A stretch of 64,000 nucleotides of DNA from an uncultured Eubacteriales bacterium (GCA_902778055.1 CACYWL010000001.1:186001-250000), one strand, 5' to 3'. Counted from the first letter of the stretch, positions 1 through 9,220 are shown. Notes: generated by a model not told the origin, from the sequence alone. Made by a program: numbers and translations.

Positions 1-2
1 AG

Positions 3-1034
3 ACGGTTTCCACTTTGGGAGATACGATTTCGAGCACGCTGGAGCTGCCCCTGGATGAAAAAACCACCCGCTTTTCTTCCCTGGTGATTGAGGAGAAGGA
101 CGGCCTGCGTACCATCACCCTGCAGGGTGAGGAAAGTGTGATTTCGCTGATGATGGGTACGGATATCGACTGGAGCGAAATCAGCGGGGCCAGCGTATGG
201 ATCAATATCCGTCCCGGCTCGGCATCTGAGGGAGAGGGCAAAACCGGCTATCATGCCCTCCGCGCGGATCTGAAGCACGAATCCCAGCTTTCCACGGATG
301 AGGAATCCAGGGATCATCAGACGGATGTCTGGACTGTGACCATTGAGAAGGATATCAGCAGAATCCCGCAGGGAGAGGACGCGGCCCTTTATCCGGAGGA
401 GGAGCCGATTCAGGCCGAGCTGTCGCTCCACTATTCCAGCAAATACAATCAATCCAGTCCGACCACGCTGGCCTTCAGGGCGTCCCTGACCGCAAAGGAC
501 ATTGATCTGACCGCAGAGGGGCAGATGAAAACCGCGTCCCCGTGGACACTGACACCTTTTGCCACCGAGAACGCGGTTGAACTGACAGGTCTGAATTCGG
601 AAGAACTGAATCTGAAGCTTGCCGAGTTTCTGGCCTCTGCCTCTGAGCAGCTCAAGCCCACACCGTCCGGTGAGCCTGCTGCGGAAGAGTCCCCCGAAGC
701 AGCCGGGGAAGCGGGAGAAGAATCCGGGAAGGAACCGGAAAAGACTGCCGTAACGGCGGAGGAACCCGCTGAGGCAACGGAGAAACCTTCGGAACCGGAA
801 ACCACGACGGAACCCGCCGAATCCGAAGCAGCCGATGCGGAGGCGGAACCCGCCGAATCGGGAACAGCCGAGACAGAGACGAAAGCCGCCGAATCCGAAG
901 CAGCCGAAACAGAGGCGGAACCCGCCGAATCCGGAACGGCCGACGCGGAGACGAAAGCCGCCGAATCCGGAACAGCCGAGACAGAGACGGAACCCTCCGA
1001 AGCGGAAGAAGGGGAGGCTTCGAAAGCGCCATAA
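3..1034 (+). CDS. Hypothetical protein, 5'-truncated, with Glu/Ala/Pro repeat tail
   Basis: The reading frame is open to the left window edge, so this is the C-terminal part of a longer protein; the TTG at 15 is probably not the start. About 200 residues of mixed beta-type sequence (for example SLVIEEKDGLRTITL) are followed by an acidic tail of about 130 residues built from Glu, Ala, Pro, Ser and Thr. The tail contains five 12-residue repeats and looks disordered. Composition fits a secreted or surface-linked protein, but the N-terminus that would show a signal peptide is missing. It converges with ispF. I do not recognise the family. Confidence 0.7.
   Translation, partial: TVSTLGDTISSTLELPLDEKTTRFSSLVIEEKDGLRTITLQGEESVISLMMGTDIDWSEISGASVWINIRPGSASEGEGKTGYHALRADLKHESQLSTDEESRDHQTDVWTVTIEKDISRIPQGEDAALYPEEEPIQAELSLHYSSKYNQSSPTTLAFRASLTAKDIDLTAEGQMKTASPWTLTPFATENAVELTGLNSEELNLKLAEFLASASEQLKPTPSGEPAAEESPEAAGEAGEESGKEPEKTAVTAEEPAEATEKPSEPETTTEPAESEAADAEAEPAESGTAETETKAAESEAAETEAEPAESGTADAETKAAESGTAETETEPSEAEEGEASKAP
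810..989 (+). repeat. Five 36-bp in-frame tandem repeats
   Basis: Five consecutive 36-bp units (starting at 810, 846, 882, 918 and 954) each encode a 12-residue block of the form (E/K)(P/A)AES(G/E)(T/A)A(E/D)(T/A)E(T/A). They sit in the disordered tail of the first gene and are a likely site of copy-number change by slippage. Confidence 0.8.
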
Positions 1035-1078
1035 GGCCTGCCTGAGCGCATGCCGGGCAGAATCAGGATCAAACCGGA

Positions 1079-1618
1079 TTACAGAGCCTGAATCAGACAG
1101 ACCGCATAGGCGGACATTCCCTCCATACGGCCTTCAAATCCGAGATGCTCGGTGGTGGTCGCCTTCACATTGATCCGGGATACAGGCAAATCCAGAGCTG
1201 ACGCCAGATTGTTCTCCATTTGGGGAATGAACGGCGCCAGCTTTGGTTTTTGGGCGACGATGGTCACATCGGCATTGGACGGGCGGAAGCCGGCCTCCCT
1301 CAGCTTATTCATGACCTCCCCCAGGAGCTTGCGGGAGTCGATCCCTTTATAGCGGCTGTCGGAATCGGGAAAGTGCCGTCCGATATCTCCCAGCCCGGCA
1401 GCCCCCAGAAGCGCGTCCATCAGGGCATGCAGGGCGACATCCGCATCGCTGTGACCAAGCAGGCCAAGATCATGCGGAATCTCGACGCCGCACAGGATCA
1501 GCTTGCGTCCTTCGACCAGCTGATGCACGTCATATCCCTGACCGATGCGAAAGGGCGGGAAGGGGGATTCCATGGTCTGCGGCGTTTGATTCGGATTTGG
1601 TTGATTCCGGTTCTCCAT
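1079..1618 (-). CDS. ispF: 2-C-methyl-D-erythritol 2,4-cyclodiphosphate synthase
   Basis: Cytosolic MEP-pathway enzyme that cyclises CDP-methylerythritol 2-phosphate to MEcPP with loss of CMP. Family hallmarks are present: GYDVHQL with the metal-binding Asp-x-His near the N-terminus, [19 protein letters not shown], the [10 protein letters not shown] segment, and the C-terminal [12 protein letters not shown] motif. The start at 1618 has an AAAGGAG site 8 bases upstream; an upstream in-frame ATG at 1666 overlaps ispD and has no comparable site. The chosen start leaves a Pro/Asn/Gln-rich N-terminal extension of about 22 residues before the conserved [10 protein letters not shown]. It follows ispD by 44 bases, so the two are probably co-transcribed. 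Confidence 0.95.
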   Translation of the reverse strand: MENRNQPNPNQTPQTMESPFPPFRIGQGYDVHQLVEGRKLILCGVEIPHDLGLLGHSDADVALHALMDALLGAAGLGDIGRHFPDSDSRYKGIDSRKLLGEVMNKLREAGFRPSNADVTIVAQKPKLAPFIPQMENNLASALDLPVSRINVKATTTEHLGFEGRMEGMSAYAVCLIQAL

Positions 1619-1662
1619 CGTCTCTACTCCTTTGTATGGTTTATGATTGATTTGGCCGGGGA

Positions 1663-2352
1663 TCACACGGAGAGAAGGGCCTCCGCGACAGCCAGATCCT
1701 CCCGGACGGTCAGCTTCAGGTTTTGCCTGCTGCCGGAGGCCAGATAGACGGGATAGCCCGCATGAGACAGAACGGCTGCATCGTCCGTCCCCAGAAAACC
1801 GTCCTGCGCGGCTTTTTCAAAGGCATCGAGAAGCATGTTCAGACGCCCGCCCTGCGGGGTCTGCATCGCGTAAAGCCCTGCTCTGGGAACCGTTTCACCG
1901 GTCCGCCCGTCCTCCGAAGCGAATCGGATCGTGTCCGTCACCGGGACGGCCGCGATGCCGGAGCCGTGCCTGCGGACGGAGGAAAGAACGGACTGAATGA
2001 CCTCCGAAGAAACAAGACAGCGCGCGCCGTCATGGATCAGAATGACTGTTTCGCCCGGATACGCTTCCGAAGCTTTCCGGATTCCGTGAAAGACGGATTC
2101 CTGCCGCGTTTCTCCGCCCTGAACCAGGGACCAGGAACAGTCGGGAGGAAAACGGTCCAGGGCGGATTTCAGGCCGGCTTCCTCGCCGGCGTGGTATACC
2201 AGGATCAGGTGATCCGTAAATCCGCTCAGCGCCTTCGCGCTTCGGGCGATGCAGGGAATTCCAGCGACCGGAAGGAGAACCTTGTTTACGGAGGCTTCCA
2301 TCCGGGATCCCTGGCCGCCGGCCAGCAGAATCCCCAAAACCTTTTCCTGCAT
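1663..2352 (-). CDS. ispD: 2-C-methyl-D-erythritol 4-phosphate cytidylyltransferase
   Basis: Third step of the MEP isoprenoid pathway: transfers CMP from CTP to methylerythritol 4-phosphate. The nucleotide-binding loop is [11 protein letters not shown] followed by the conserved Lys of NKVLLPVAG. The IHDGARCLV motif, the AVPVTDTIR segment and the C-terminal TDDAAVL and LKLTVREDL motifs are all typical of the family. Length (229 residues) is normal. The ATG overlaps the last base of the S4-protein stop codon (TAATG), so the two are translationally coupled in an rqcP-ispD-ispF operon. Confidence 0.95.
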   Translation of the reverse strand: MQEKVLGILLAGGQGSRMEASVNKVLLPVAGIPCIARSAKALSGFTDHLILVYHAGEEAGLKSALDRFPPDCSWSLVQGGETRQESVFHGIRKASEAYPGETVILIHDGARCLVSSEVIQSVLSSVRRHGSGIAAVPVTDTIRFASEDGRTGETVPRAGLYAMQTPQGGRLNMLLDAFEKAAQDGFLGTDDAAVLSHAGYPVYLASGSRQNLKLTVREDLAVAEALLSV

Positions 2353-2624
2353 TACGAACGCTCCTTTGCCATGGAGTCATCCTCATTGATGATGCGGTAC
2401 TTCTGATCAGCCTGCTCCTTCCGCACGGTTTCCGCCGTGGAAAGAATCTCATACATGCCCGTATGCTCCCCGAACCGAATGGTCAGGATATCGCCCTCCC
2501 GGACCTCGGCTCCCGGCTTTGCAATCTTTCCGTTGACCGTGACCCGGCCGCCGGAACAGGCTTCGTTGGCGACCGTTCTGCGCTTGATGATTCTGGAAAC
2601 CTTGAGATATTTATCCAGACGCAT
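2352..2624 (-). CDS. rqcP: S4-domain RNA-binding protein, RqcP/YabO type
   Basis: Ninety residues with an N-terminal S4 RNA-binding domain (RLDKYLKVSRIIKRRTVANE, then GRVTVNGKIAKPGAEVREGD). This is the size and layout of RqcP (YabO), which joins RqcH on stalled 60S-like 50S subunits to support alanine tailing in ribosome quality control. The YabM-YabN-YabO order in Bacillus subtilis matches the neighbourhood here, with an HU gene in between. The C-terminal 35 residues are charged and less conserved. An Hsp15-like name is possible on sequence alone; the context favours RqcP. Confidence 0.85.
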   Translation of the reverse strand: MRLDKYLKVSRIIKRRTVANEACSGGRVTVNGKIAKPGAEVREGDILTIRFGEHTGMYEILSTAETVRKEQADQKYRIINEDDSMAKERS

Positions 2625-2673
2625 AAATGCTTTTCACCTTCTTTTCATTCTGTATACCCCTGTGAATCAGCTC

Positions 2674-2705
2674 AAAAAAAGCCCACAGGGGCGAACCCTG
2701 TGGGC
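2674..2705 (-). terminator. Intrinsic terminator after the HU gene
   Basis: Read on the minus strand, a 10-bp perfect GC-rich stem (GCCCACAGGG with CCCTGTGGGC, 5-base loop) is followed by seven T. It lies 14 bases after the HU stop codon. Confidence 0.92.
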
Positions 2706-2718
2706 GAAATCAACTGAA

Positions 2719-3018
2719 TTATTTCTTGCCCTTTTTCTTCGCAGGGGTGTTGACCTTGTCCTTCAGGGCTTTGCCGGCCTTGAAACCGGGCGCCTTGGAG
2801 GCAGCGATCTTGATCTCCTCACCGGTGCGGGGATTGCGGGCAACACGCGCGGGGCGATCCTTCACGGCAAAGGTGCCGAAGCCAATCAGCTGAATCTTTT
2901 CCCCTTTGGTGAGCTCCTCACTGATAACATCCACGAAGGCGTTTACGGCTTTCTCAGCATCTTTCTTGGAGAGCTCAGTTTTGGCGGCCAGCGCTGTGAC
3001 CAGTTCTGTCTTGTTCAT
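2719..3018 (-). CDS. hup: HU family nucleoid protein
   Basis: Small basic dimeric DNA-bending protein. The N-terminal MNKTELVTALA helix pair, the GFGTFAVKDRPARVARNPRTGEEI beta-arm and the PGFKAGKALKD segment are HU hallmarks. The C-terminus has a short Lys-rich tail (AKKKGKK). A strong AGGAGGT site precedes the ATG. It has its own promoter inside the end of the preceding gene and its own terminator, so it is probably expressed more highly than the operon around it. Confidence 0.96.
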   Translation of the reverse strand: MNKTELVTALAAKTELSKKDAEKAVNAFVDVISEELTKGEKIQLIGFGTFAVKDRPARVARNPRTGEEIKIAASKAPGFKAGKALKDKVNTPAKKKGKK

Positions 3019-3072
3019 AAAAATACCTCCTGCATTTCCCGGATTCCGGGAAAAATATATATTGAGGACAAA

Positions 3073-4524
3073 CTATTCAATTTCATCCTCAACTTGCTTT
3101 AAGTATACACGCAGCTCTTGAAAAGTCAAGTTTTCCGGCCTTTTTTCGTCTGCAAAAATCGCATTTTCCGCTTTTTGATATTGTTTTTTCAGCGTCTCTA
3201 CGCCGCGATGCAGGATTATTTCCGCATCCTGATCCTCCCGGTAACAGAGCTCCGTGCATTTCATCAGCAGAAGTGCGATCTCTTCCGGCCGGAACTCCTT
3301 CTCCAGCTTTTCCGCATGCAGCCGGATTTCCTTCGAGATTTCCTCCGGACGGCGACGGAAGGCCGGAAGCTGAGCCAGCTTCTTGTACATCTTGATGGAA
3401 TACTTCAGGGAGGGAAGGGCCTGAGAAACCGTATCCAGGGTTTCTCCGACGGTTTTGCTGCCGGTTTCCCCGCGCTTCAGCGCTTCCCAGCCCTCGGCGA
3501 CGGAAGCGGAGCTGCCGTAAACTTGGCTGCCGAAAACATGGGGATGCCGGCGGATCATCTTCGAACAGATTCCCGAAAGTACATCGGTCAGGCTGAATTC
3601 GTCATAACGCTGTCCGATGGAAGCATGGATGAAGACCTGAAACAGAACATCGCCCAGCTCGTCCGCAAGATGATCCGGATCCTGATCTTCAATCGCATTG
3701 ACCGCTTCCCAGGCTTCCTCCACCAGATAGGGACGCAGCGATTCATGGGTCTGAACCCGGTCCCAGGGGCAGCCGTCCGGTGCGCAGAGCCGGGAAACAA
3801 TCTTTTCAAGGTCCTGAAATGTGAAACGGGTCCTTTGAAGACAGTCCAGTCCGGGAATGAATACCGCGCAGGTATGATCGAAATGCTTTCCCGAATCGAG
3901 CTGGAACAGGGGAATGACCCGGCAGGTCCGCTTCGCACTTTCTCCGGGAGCGAAAAAGCAGATCTCGGTTTCATCCGGAAACAGCTCTGAGAGCCGCAGC
4001 TTGATCTGCCCGGCCAGAAGACGGGAATCCACCTCTGTCAGCAGGATCGGCACGGACGGATCAAAGGATCGGGAAAGAAAGCCGGTGGCCGTAAACAGCT
4101 GAACGGCGCCGGAGACCTCGTGGGATCCGGGCAGGGAGGAAAATACCTGATCGGCGGCGGTCACGCCGGGAAGAACGCGCAGTATTGCGTTCTCCGGGCA
4201 TTCCTTCTTCAGGGCCTGGACGGCGCCGTCGGCAGCCGGATCCATGACCCCAAAGCAGACGAGCTGCTCCTCCGCCTTTTTCCAGAGCCAGGCCGCCATC
4301 GCCCCGTGCATCGCTTCGAAATCTTCATAAAGGTCATAGAAGGAATCCAGCGATTCAAAAGGAACGCCCTGTTCCTCCAGCCAGGAAGAGACGGGGTGGC
4401 GGGCCGTCCGGAGCACGAGCAGCTGCTTCGGCTTTTTCAGCTCCTCCGCGGACTGGAAGGTCAGCAGCTCAGAACTCCCGGGGCCGAGCGGAACGACGGT
4501 AATCATTGCATGATCGTTTTTCAT
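3073..4524 (-). CDS. MazG-family pyrophosphohydrolase with N-terminal tetrapyrrole-methylase-like domain (YabN type)
   Basis: A 483-residue two-domain protein. The N-terminal half is a diverged SAM-methyltransferase-like domain (VVPLGPGSSELL at the start, a LPGVTAADQVFSSL motif near residue 120). The C-terminal half is a MazG NTP pyrophosphohydrolase: CPWDRVQTHESLRPYLVEEAWE followed by DELGDVLFQVFIHA carries the metal-binding acidic residues, and RRHPHVFG follows. The order of domains is that of B. subtilis YabN. The start at 4524 overlaps the flippase stop as ATGA; the frame extends further upstream but only within the flippase gene. MazG enzymes hydrolyse non-canonical NTPs. Confidence 0.9.
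   Translation of the reverse strand: MKNDHAMITVVPLGPGSSELLTFQSAEELKKPKQLLVLRTARHPVSSWLEEQGVPFESLDSFYDLYEDFEAMHGAMAAWLWKKAEEQLVCFGVMDPAADGAVQALKKECPENAILRVLPGVTAADQVFSSLPGSHEVSGAVQLFTATGFLSRSFDPSVPILLTEVDSRLLAGQIKLRLSELFPDETEICFFAPGESAKRTCRVIPLFQLDSGKHFDHTCAVFIPGLDCLQRTRFTFQDLEKIVSRLCAPDGCPWDRVQTHESLRPYLVEEAWEAVNAIEDQDPDHLADELGDVLFQVFIHASIGQRYDEFSLTDVLSGICSKMIRRHPHVFGSQVYGSSASVAEGWEALKRGETGSKTVGETLDTVSQALPSLKYSIKMYKKLAQLPAFRRRPEEISKEIRLHAEKLEKEFRPEEIALLLMKCTELCYREDQDAEIILHRGVETLKKQYQKAENAIFADEKRPENLTFQELRVYLKQVEDEIE
3102..3129 (-). promoter_or_regulatory. Sigma-A-type promoter for the HU gene
   Basis: On the minus strand TTGACT (3124-3129), a 16-base spacer and TATACT (3102-3107) lie inside the last codons of the mazG gene, about 85 bases before the HU start. 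Confidence 0.7.
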
Positions 4525-6131
4525 TTTTTCCTCTTGTGCGTGAGTCGGCGGAGAATCGAGGAGAGGTCGGATTCGGACAGCAGCCCGAGCTTCCAGGCCG
4601 CCAGTCCGTAAACCAGGATGCCGACGCCAACCTCCAGAATGGTGCATATCCGGCTCATGGGAAGCAGTTCTCTCAGGGCAAACACAGCCAGTCCCATTGC
4701 GGCGGAACAGAGTCCGGGCTTCAGGACCCATTCCTTCCAGTTAAATGCCAGCTTTCCGTATTTGCAGACATAATACAGATTGGGAACCATGGAAACGGTA
4801 TAGCAGGCAATGGAGGCGTAGGGACCTCCGTGAATATTCAATCCCGGAATGCCGACGAGAATGTAATTCATGACGATTTTGCAGGTGACGCCGGCGATCA
4901 GCGTGTACATGGGAATGTGCTGCTTCCCGAGACCCTGCAGGATGCCGCTGGTCGCCTGAACGACTGTAAAGAGCACCACCGTGAGGCTGGAAAAGGTCAG
5001 CAGTTCCCAGCCGGTCTGGAACTGATCCGGCTTCAGGCTTTCCAGATAGAGAAATCCGAAAATCTGTTTTGCCAGAATGCTCATTCCCACAGAGCAGGGA
5101 AAGCCGATCAGAAAGGCCAGCTTGAGTCCCTGATCACAGGCCTGGCGCACACCCTGCCTGTCTCCGGTCGCCTGGGCGGCGGAGACGGCGGGAACAAGGC
5201 TCATCGCTATGGCCAGGGCCAGCGCGGTGGGCATGTTGATCAGCCGGATGACCAGGCCGGAGAACACCCCGTACAGGGAGCCTGCGACCTCCTTGGTGAT
5301 TCCCGAGTCGACCATGCGCGGCACCATCATGACGGAATCCACAAACTGAGCCAGCGGAACGATGCAGGCGCCGATGGTAATCGGAATGGCGATGGAGAAG
5401 AGCCTTCTGCTTAATCTGCGAAGGGAAGCAGGCGGCTCATCCGACAGCTGGGGCAGCTGAAAGAAAGCTTTTTTTCTGCGGAAATAGATGACCGCGACGA
5501 CGGCTGTGGCGATGGCTTCGCTGAGGGTGATCCCCAGAAGCGCTCCTGCGGCACCCATGGCATAATTGATCCCTGAGCCCGGCGCGATTCCGTGACGCGA
5601 ACCGTAGTAAGCAAGGGGGAGCGAAAAAAGCACCTTGCAGATCTGCTCCACAATCTGGGAAACGGCGGTCGGATTCATGTCCTGCTGGCCCTGCATGAAC
5701 CCCCGCAGCGCGGAAAGCGAACAGACAAGGGCCAGGCAGGGAGCGATCACCAGGAAGCCGGAGGAGGCCTCCGGCCGCTGAACCCACTGGGTCAGCAGGG
5801 TATTTCCCGCCAGCATCAGGATCATACAGAAGCAACCCAGGGCTGTCAGAAGCCAGAAGGCGGTCTGAAACACATGATGCGCATTCCGGGGATCATTTCT
5901 GGCCAGATACTGGCTCACCATTCTTGAAACCGCCACAGGCAGCCCCGCGGAGGAGAGCGTCAGGAGGAGATTGTACGTCGGATAAACGGCCTGATAGATT
6001 CCGAGCCCCTCCGAGCCGATGATCCGGGTCAGCGGAACCGTGAAGAGGAGACCGATCAGCTTGCAGACAATCCCTGCGAAGCTCAGGATCGATACGCCTT
6101 TGATAATGGATTTTCTGGCATCCGATGACAT
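4521..6131 (-). CDS. SpoVB/YabM-type polysaccharide flippase (MOP superfamily)
   Basis: A 536-residue membrane protein with about 14 hydrophobic segments. The start (KGVSILSFAGIVCKLIGLLFTVPLTRIIG, then GLGIYQAVYPTYNLLLTLSSAGLPVAVSRMVSQ) is typical of SpoVB and related stage V sporulation or lipid-linked oligosaccharide flippases. Its position upstream of YabN-type MazG and RqcP matches the B. subtilis yabM locus. The substrate is probably a lipid-linked cell-wall or spore-cortex precursor. Which paralogue role it has (spore cortex or vegetative wall) cannot be told. Confidence 0.88.
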   Translation of the reverse strand: MSSDARKSIIKGVSILSFAGIVCKLIGLLFTVPLTRIIGSEGLGIYQAVYPTYNLLLTLSSAGLPVAVSRMVSQYLARNDPRNAHHVFQTAFWLLTALGCFCMILMLAGNTLLTQWVQRPEASSGFLVIAPCLALVCSLSALRGFMQGQQDMNPTAVSQIVEQICKVLFSLPLAYYGSRHGIAPGSGINYAMGAAGALLGITLSEAIATAVVAVIYFRRKKAFFQLPQLSDEPPASLRRLSRRLFSIAIPITIGACIVPLAQFVDSVMMVPRMVDSGITKEVAGSLYGVFSGLVIRLINMPTALALAIAMSLVPAVSAAQATGDRQGVRQACDQGLKLAFLIGFPCSVGMSILAKQIFGFLYLESLKPDQFQTGWELLTFSSLTVVLFTVVQATSGILQGLGKQHIPMYTLIAGVTCKIVMNYILVGIPGLNIHGGPYASIACYTVSMVPNLYYVCKYGKLAFNWKEWVLKPGLCSAAMGLAVFALRELLPMSRICTILEVGVGILVYGLAAWKLGLLSESDLSSILRRLTHKRKK

Positions 6132-6156
6132 GGAAGCCCTCCTTTTGTCCTGGATC

Positions 6157-7623
6157 CTATCGGATATTGTTTTTCCACGTGGACTTTGCTAAAAGAATCA
6201 GCATGGGGAACAGCTCCAGCCGGCCGGCCAGCATCAGGAAGGAACAGAGAAGCTTTCCCCAGAGACCGTAACCGGCAAAATCGCTGGCCAGGGCTCCGAA
6301 GGCGGGCCCGACATTGCTGACACAGGTCAGGGCTGCGGAAAGATGATCCATCGGTTCAAATTTTCCCTCCAGGGAGAGCAGGAAACCGCCTCCGATGACA
6401 AGCGCCACATAGGTGATGGCGAAGACGGCGATCTGGCCGAGCATGCTTTCATCCACGGCCTTGCCGTCCAGGCGGATCACCTGGACCTTTCTCGGCTGAC
6501 CGGTGGCACGGATCGAACGCCGGACGGCCTTGAACAGCAGGGTGATGCGGACAAACTTGATTCCGCCGGCCGTGGAACCGGCGCAGGCGCCGAGCCACAT
6601 CGCCACGAAAACCAGCATCCGGGCCGCGGAGGACCAGTTGTTGAAATTGGTCGTCGCAAAGCCTGTGGTCGAAAAGACGGAGGCGATTTCAAAGGCGCTG
6701 TAGCGGAAGGACTGGAGCAGATCGCGGTCGTAGTAGGAAAGGTTCAGAATCGTCAGAAACAGCATGAAGGCGGAAACCGTGCAAAAGTATACGCGGAATT
6801 CCTCATCCTGGAAAAAGGAACGGATTTTATCCCTCGGACCGGCCAGAAGGAAGCGGTAATACAGGGCAAAATTCACCCCGAAAAGGAACATAAAGGCGGT
6901 AATGACCGCTTCGGCCGCAACATTGCCGAAGGCGGCGACGCTGTCGCCGTAATTGCTGAAGCCTCCGGTTCCCGCGGTGGAAAGGGAGTGGATGGCCGCG
7001 TCATAGGGATTCAGCCCGCAGAGAAGCAGCGCCAGAAACTCAGCTGCCGTCAGAACAATGTAGATTCTGTAGAGAAGTTTGGCCGTGGTTCCGGTGTGAG
7101 GGACCAGCTTGCTCAGGGACGGCCCCGGGCTTTCCGCGCGGACCAGATGGGAAGTGCGGCCCGTGAGACGGGGGAGCAGCGCCAGCGTCAGCACCAGCAC
7201 GCCCATGCCGCCGATCCAGTGCGTGGTGGCCCGCCAGAACATCAGCCCGCGCGGGAATCCCTCATAATCGACGGTCACGGTTGCTCCGGTCGTCGTAAAG
7301 CCGGAAACCGCTTCGAACAGGGCATCTTCAAAGGTTGCGTAACGATCGGAGAAGAAAAAGGGAAGGGCGCCGCCCAGACTGAGGGCCAGCCAACCGACAG
7401 CGACAATGACGAAACCCTCGATCAGCCGAAGATGGCTGCCGGACTGCGGATGCACCGTAAGCCAGAGCAGAAGGCCGGGAATAAGCAGGGCCAGCGCGCA
7501 CAGGCCAAGAAGAAGCGCATCCCCGTCTCCGAAGCGAAGGGCGATCAGAAAGGAGGGAATCATGGCCAGGGCTTCGATGCTCAGAATGGCTCCCAGAAGG
7601 CGCAGAATCAGCTTTCTGTTCAT
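6157..7623 (-). CDS. trkH: TrkH/KtrB-family potassium transporter, membrane subunit
   Basis: A 488-residue transporter with four membrane-pore-membrane repeats. The pore loops are visible: SGFTTTGATV (about residues 107-116), STAGTGGFS, STTGFATTNF and TCVSNVGPAF, each with the filter glycine. It carries the long N-terminal segment typical of TrkH rather than KtrB. It begins inside the trkA stop codon (ATGA overlap), so gate and channel are translationally coupled. Only 25 bases separate it from the flippase gene, suggesting one long operon trkA-trkH-flippase-mazG. Confidence 0.93.
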   Translation of the reverse strand: MNRKLILRLLGAILSIEALAMIPSFLIALRFGDGDALLLGLCALALLIPGLLLWLTVHPQSGSHLRLIEGFVIVAVGWLALSLGGALPFFFSDRYATFEDALFEAVSGFTTTGATVTVDYEGFPRGLMFWRATTHWIGGMGVLVLTLALLPRLTGRTSHLVRAESPGPSLSKLVPHTGTTAKLLYRIYIVLTAAEFLALLLCGLNPYDAAIHSLSTAGTGGFSNYGDSVAAFGNVAAEAVITAFMFLFGVNFALYYRFLLAGPRDKIRSFFQDEEFRVYFCTVSAFMLFLTILNLSYYDRDLLQSFRYSAFEIASVFSTTGFATTNFNNWSSAARMLVFVAMWLGACAGSTAGGIKFVRITLLFKAVRRSIRATGQPRKVQVIRLDGKAVDESMLGQIAVFAITYVALVIGGGFLLSLEGKFEPMDHLSAALTCVSNVGPAFGALASDFAGYGLWGKLLCSFLMLAGRLELFPMLILLAKSTWKNNIR

Positions 7624-8984
7624 CGATAGAGCACCTCGTTCAGATCTCCGATTCCGGATTCCCGGGAGATGATCACCACGTGATCTCCAGCCTCAATGTG
7701 GTCATTTCCGAAGGGAACAATCACCTTTCCCTGGTGGAGGATGACCGCAACCAGGTTGCCCGGGCGGATCGTCAGATTCTTCAGCGCGGTGCCGATATAG
7801 GAATCCCCGCTCCGGGCAATAAACTCGATGGCTTCCGCCTTGCCGTCCGCCAGCCTGTACAGGCGCTCGATCTCCGTGCCCTTGCTGTGCTCCCTGGCGC
7901 GGACGTAGCGGAGAATGGTGGAGCAGGTAATGCTCTGTGGGCTGACAATGGAATCCAACCCGAGCTGATTGAGAATATCGGAATAGGCGGTTCGTGTATT
8001 CTTGGCGATGACTTTGGGAACTCCCTGCCGCGCGGCATACATGCCGGTCATCAGGTTTTCCTCATCACGGCTGGAAAGGGAGATATAGGCATCCATCTGA
8101 TTCAGCCCCTGCTCCTCCAGCTGATCCTGATCCGTTCCGTCCCCCTGAATGATATCCGCTTTGGGAAACTGCTCGCTCAGCGAACGGGCCTTCTCGGGAT
8201 CGATTTCAAAGATGGTCATATGAATTCCCACGGGCATGATCATGCGCGCGAGATAATAGGTTATTTTCCCGCCGCCAAGCACCATGACGCTTCGAATCTT
8301 GAGAGAATTCCGGCCCAGGAAACGGAAATAATTGGTAATGCTGATCATGCTGCCGGTAATAAAGACCTTGTCTCCCGGTTCAATGAAAAAATCACCGCCG
8401 GGAATGATGACCTCTCCGTCGCGCTCCACCATGGCATAAAGCACATGGGGGATGTTCGGCACCCGGGAGGAGAGCTCCTTCATGGGAATGCCGGTGATGA
8501 TATCATCCTTCTGAGCCCGGAATTCCACCATTTCAACCTGCCCCCTGGCAAAGGACTCAATGCTTCCCGCGAAGGGGTAACGGAGAAGGCGGCTGATTTC
8601 CAGCGCGGTCGCACGCTCCGGATTGATGGCCGCGTCAATTCCCATCTCGTTTTGAAGCAGCATCTGGCTTTCGTTGAATTCAGGATCCCGAATCCGGGCG
8701 ATGGTATACTTGGCTCCCATACGCTTGGCCAGAAGGCAGCTCAGCATGTTGGTTTCGTCCCCGGCCGTGGTTGCGATGACGACATCGGCCCGGTCCACGC
8801 CGGCTTCAACCAGCGTCTTTGCATTGGCTCCGTTTCCCCGGACGCACATGACATCCAGTGAATCCTGACATTTTTCGATGACCTCATCACTGCGGTCGAT
8901 AATGGTGACATCGTGCTCTTCAGCGGTCAACCGGTCCGCCAGGATGTGTCCGACCTTCCCGGCGCCGATCAGAATAATACGCAT
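7620..8984 (-). CDS. trkA: Trk potassium uptake regulator TrkA
   Basis: A 454-residue cytosolic gating subunit made of two RCK units. The first Rossmann fold begins MRIILIGAGKVG, with the acidic residue of TIIDRS binding the nucleotide ribose; the second begins VMVLGGGKITYYLA near residue 230. Each is followed by a TrkA-C domain (IPMKELSSRVPNIPHVLYAMVERDG; GTALKNLTIRPGNLVAVILHQGK). The ATG at 8984 has a GGAGG site 11 bases upstream; the longer open frame runs back into the tRNA gene and is not coding. Confidence 0.94.
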   Translation of the reverse strand: MRIILIGAGKVGHILADRLTAEEHDVTIIDRSDEVIEKCQDSLDVMCVRGNGANAKTLVEAGVDRADVVIATTAGDETNMLSCLLAKRMGAKYTIARIRDPEFNESQMLLQNEMGIDAAINPERATALEISRLLRYPFAGSIESFARGQVEMVEFRAQKDDIITGIPMKELSSRVPNIPHVLYAMVERDGEVIIPGGDFFIEPGDKVFITGSMISITNYFRFLGRNSLKIRSVMVLGGGKITYYLARMIMPVGIHMTIFEIDPEKARSLSEQFPKADIIQGDGTDQDQLEEQGLNQMDAYISLSSRDEENLMTGMYAARQGVPKVIAKNTRTAYSDILNQLGLDSIVSPQSITCSTILRYVRAREHSKGTEIERLYRLADGKAEAIEFIARSGDSYIGTALKNLTIRPGNLVAVILHQGKVIVPFGNDHIEAGDHVVIISRESGIGDLNEVLYR

Positions 8985-9090
8985 AGCGGAAAAAACCTCC
9001 ACAAAGGAATCCAGTACATGATAGCACCAATTGACCGGAAAAGAAAGCTGATCCCCGGTTTTCCCCGGGGTCAGCCCCTGAGGCCACAAA

Positions 9091-9117
9091 AAAAGCTTCG
9101 CGGAAGGCGAAGCTTTT
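9091..9117 (-). terminator. Intrinsic terminator after tRNA-Leu
   Basis: An 11-bp perfect stem (AAAAGCTTCGC with GCGAAGCTTTT, 5-base loop) with a seven-T run on the minus strand, six bases past the tRNA 3' end. Confidence 0.85.
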
Positions 9118-9122
9118 CCTCG

Positions 9123-9204
9123 TGCGGTCGACGGGACTTGAACCCGTACCCATTGCTGGACACGCCCCTCAAACGTGCGCGTATGCCGATTCCGCCACGG
9201 CCGC
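9123..9204 (-). tRNA. tRNA-Leu (anticodon GAG)
   Basis: The minus strand folds as a class II leucine tRNA: acceptor GCGGCCG, TGGCGGAAT D-arm start, anticodon stem CACGT/GCGTG with loop TTGAGGG, a long variable arm, and the T arm ACGGG-TTCAAGT-CCCGT. The 3' side CGACCGC plus discriminator A ends the gene and CCA is not encoded. One acceptor pair is a C5:A68 mismatch. A consensus promoter lies just upstream. Confidence 0.93.
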
Positions 9205-9220
9205 AACTCGAACGATGAGC

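Noticed and set aside
810..989. 36-bp repeats considered as CRISPR
   Set aside because: Units are directly adjacent without spacers and code in frame.
449..1072. A Ser/Ala/Val-rich frame antisense to the repeat tail of the first gene
   Set aside because: It arises from the 36-bp repeats read backwards; no start site or family.
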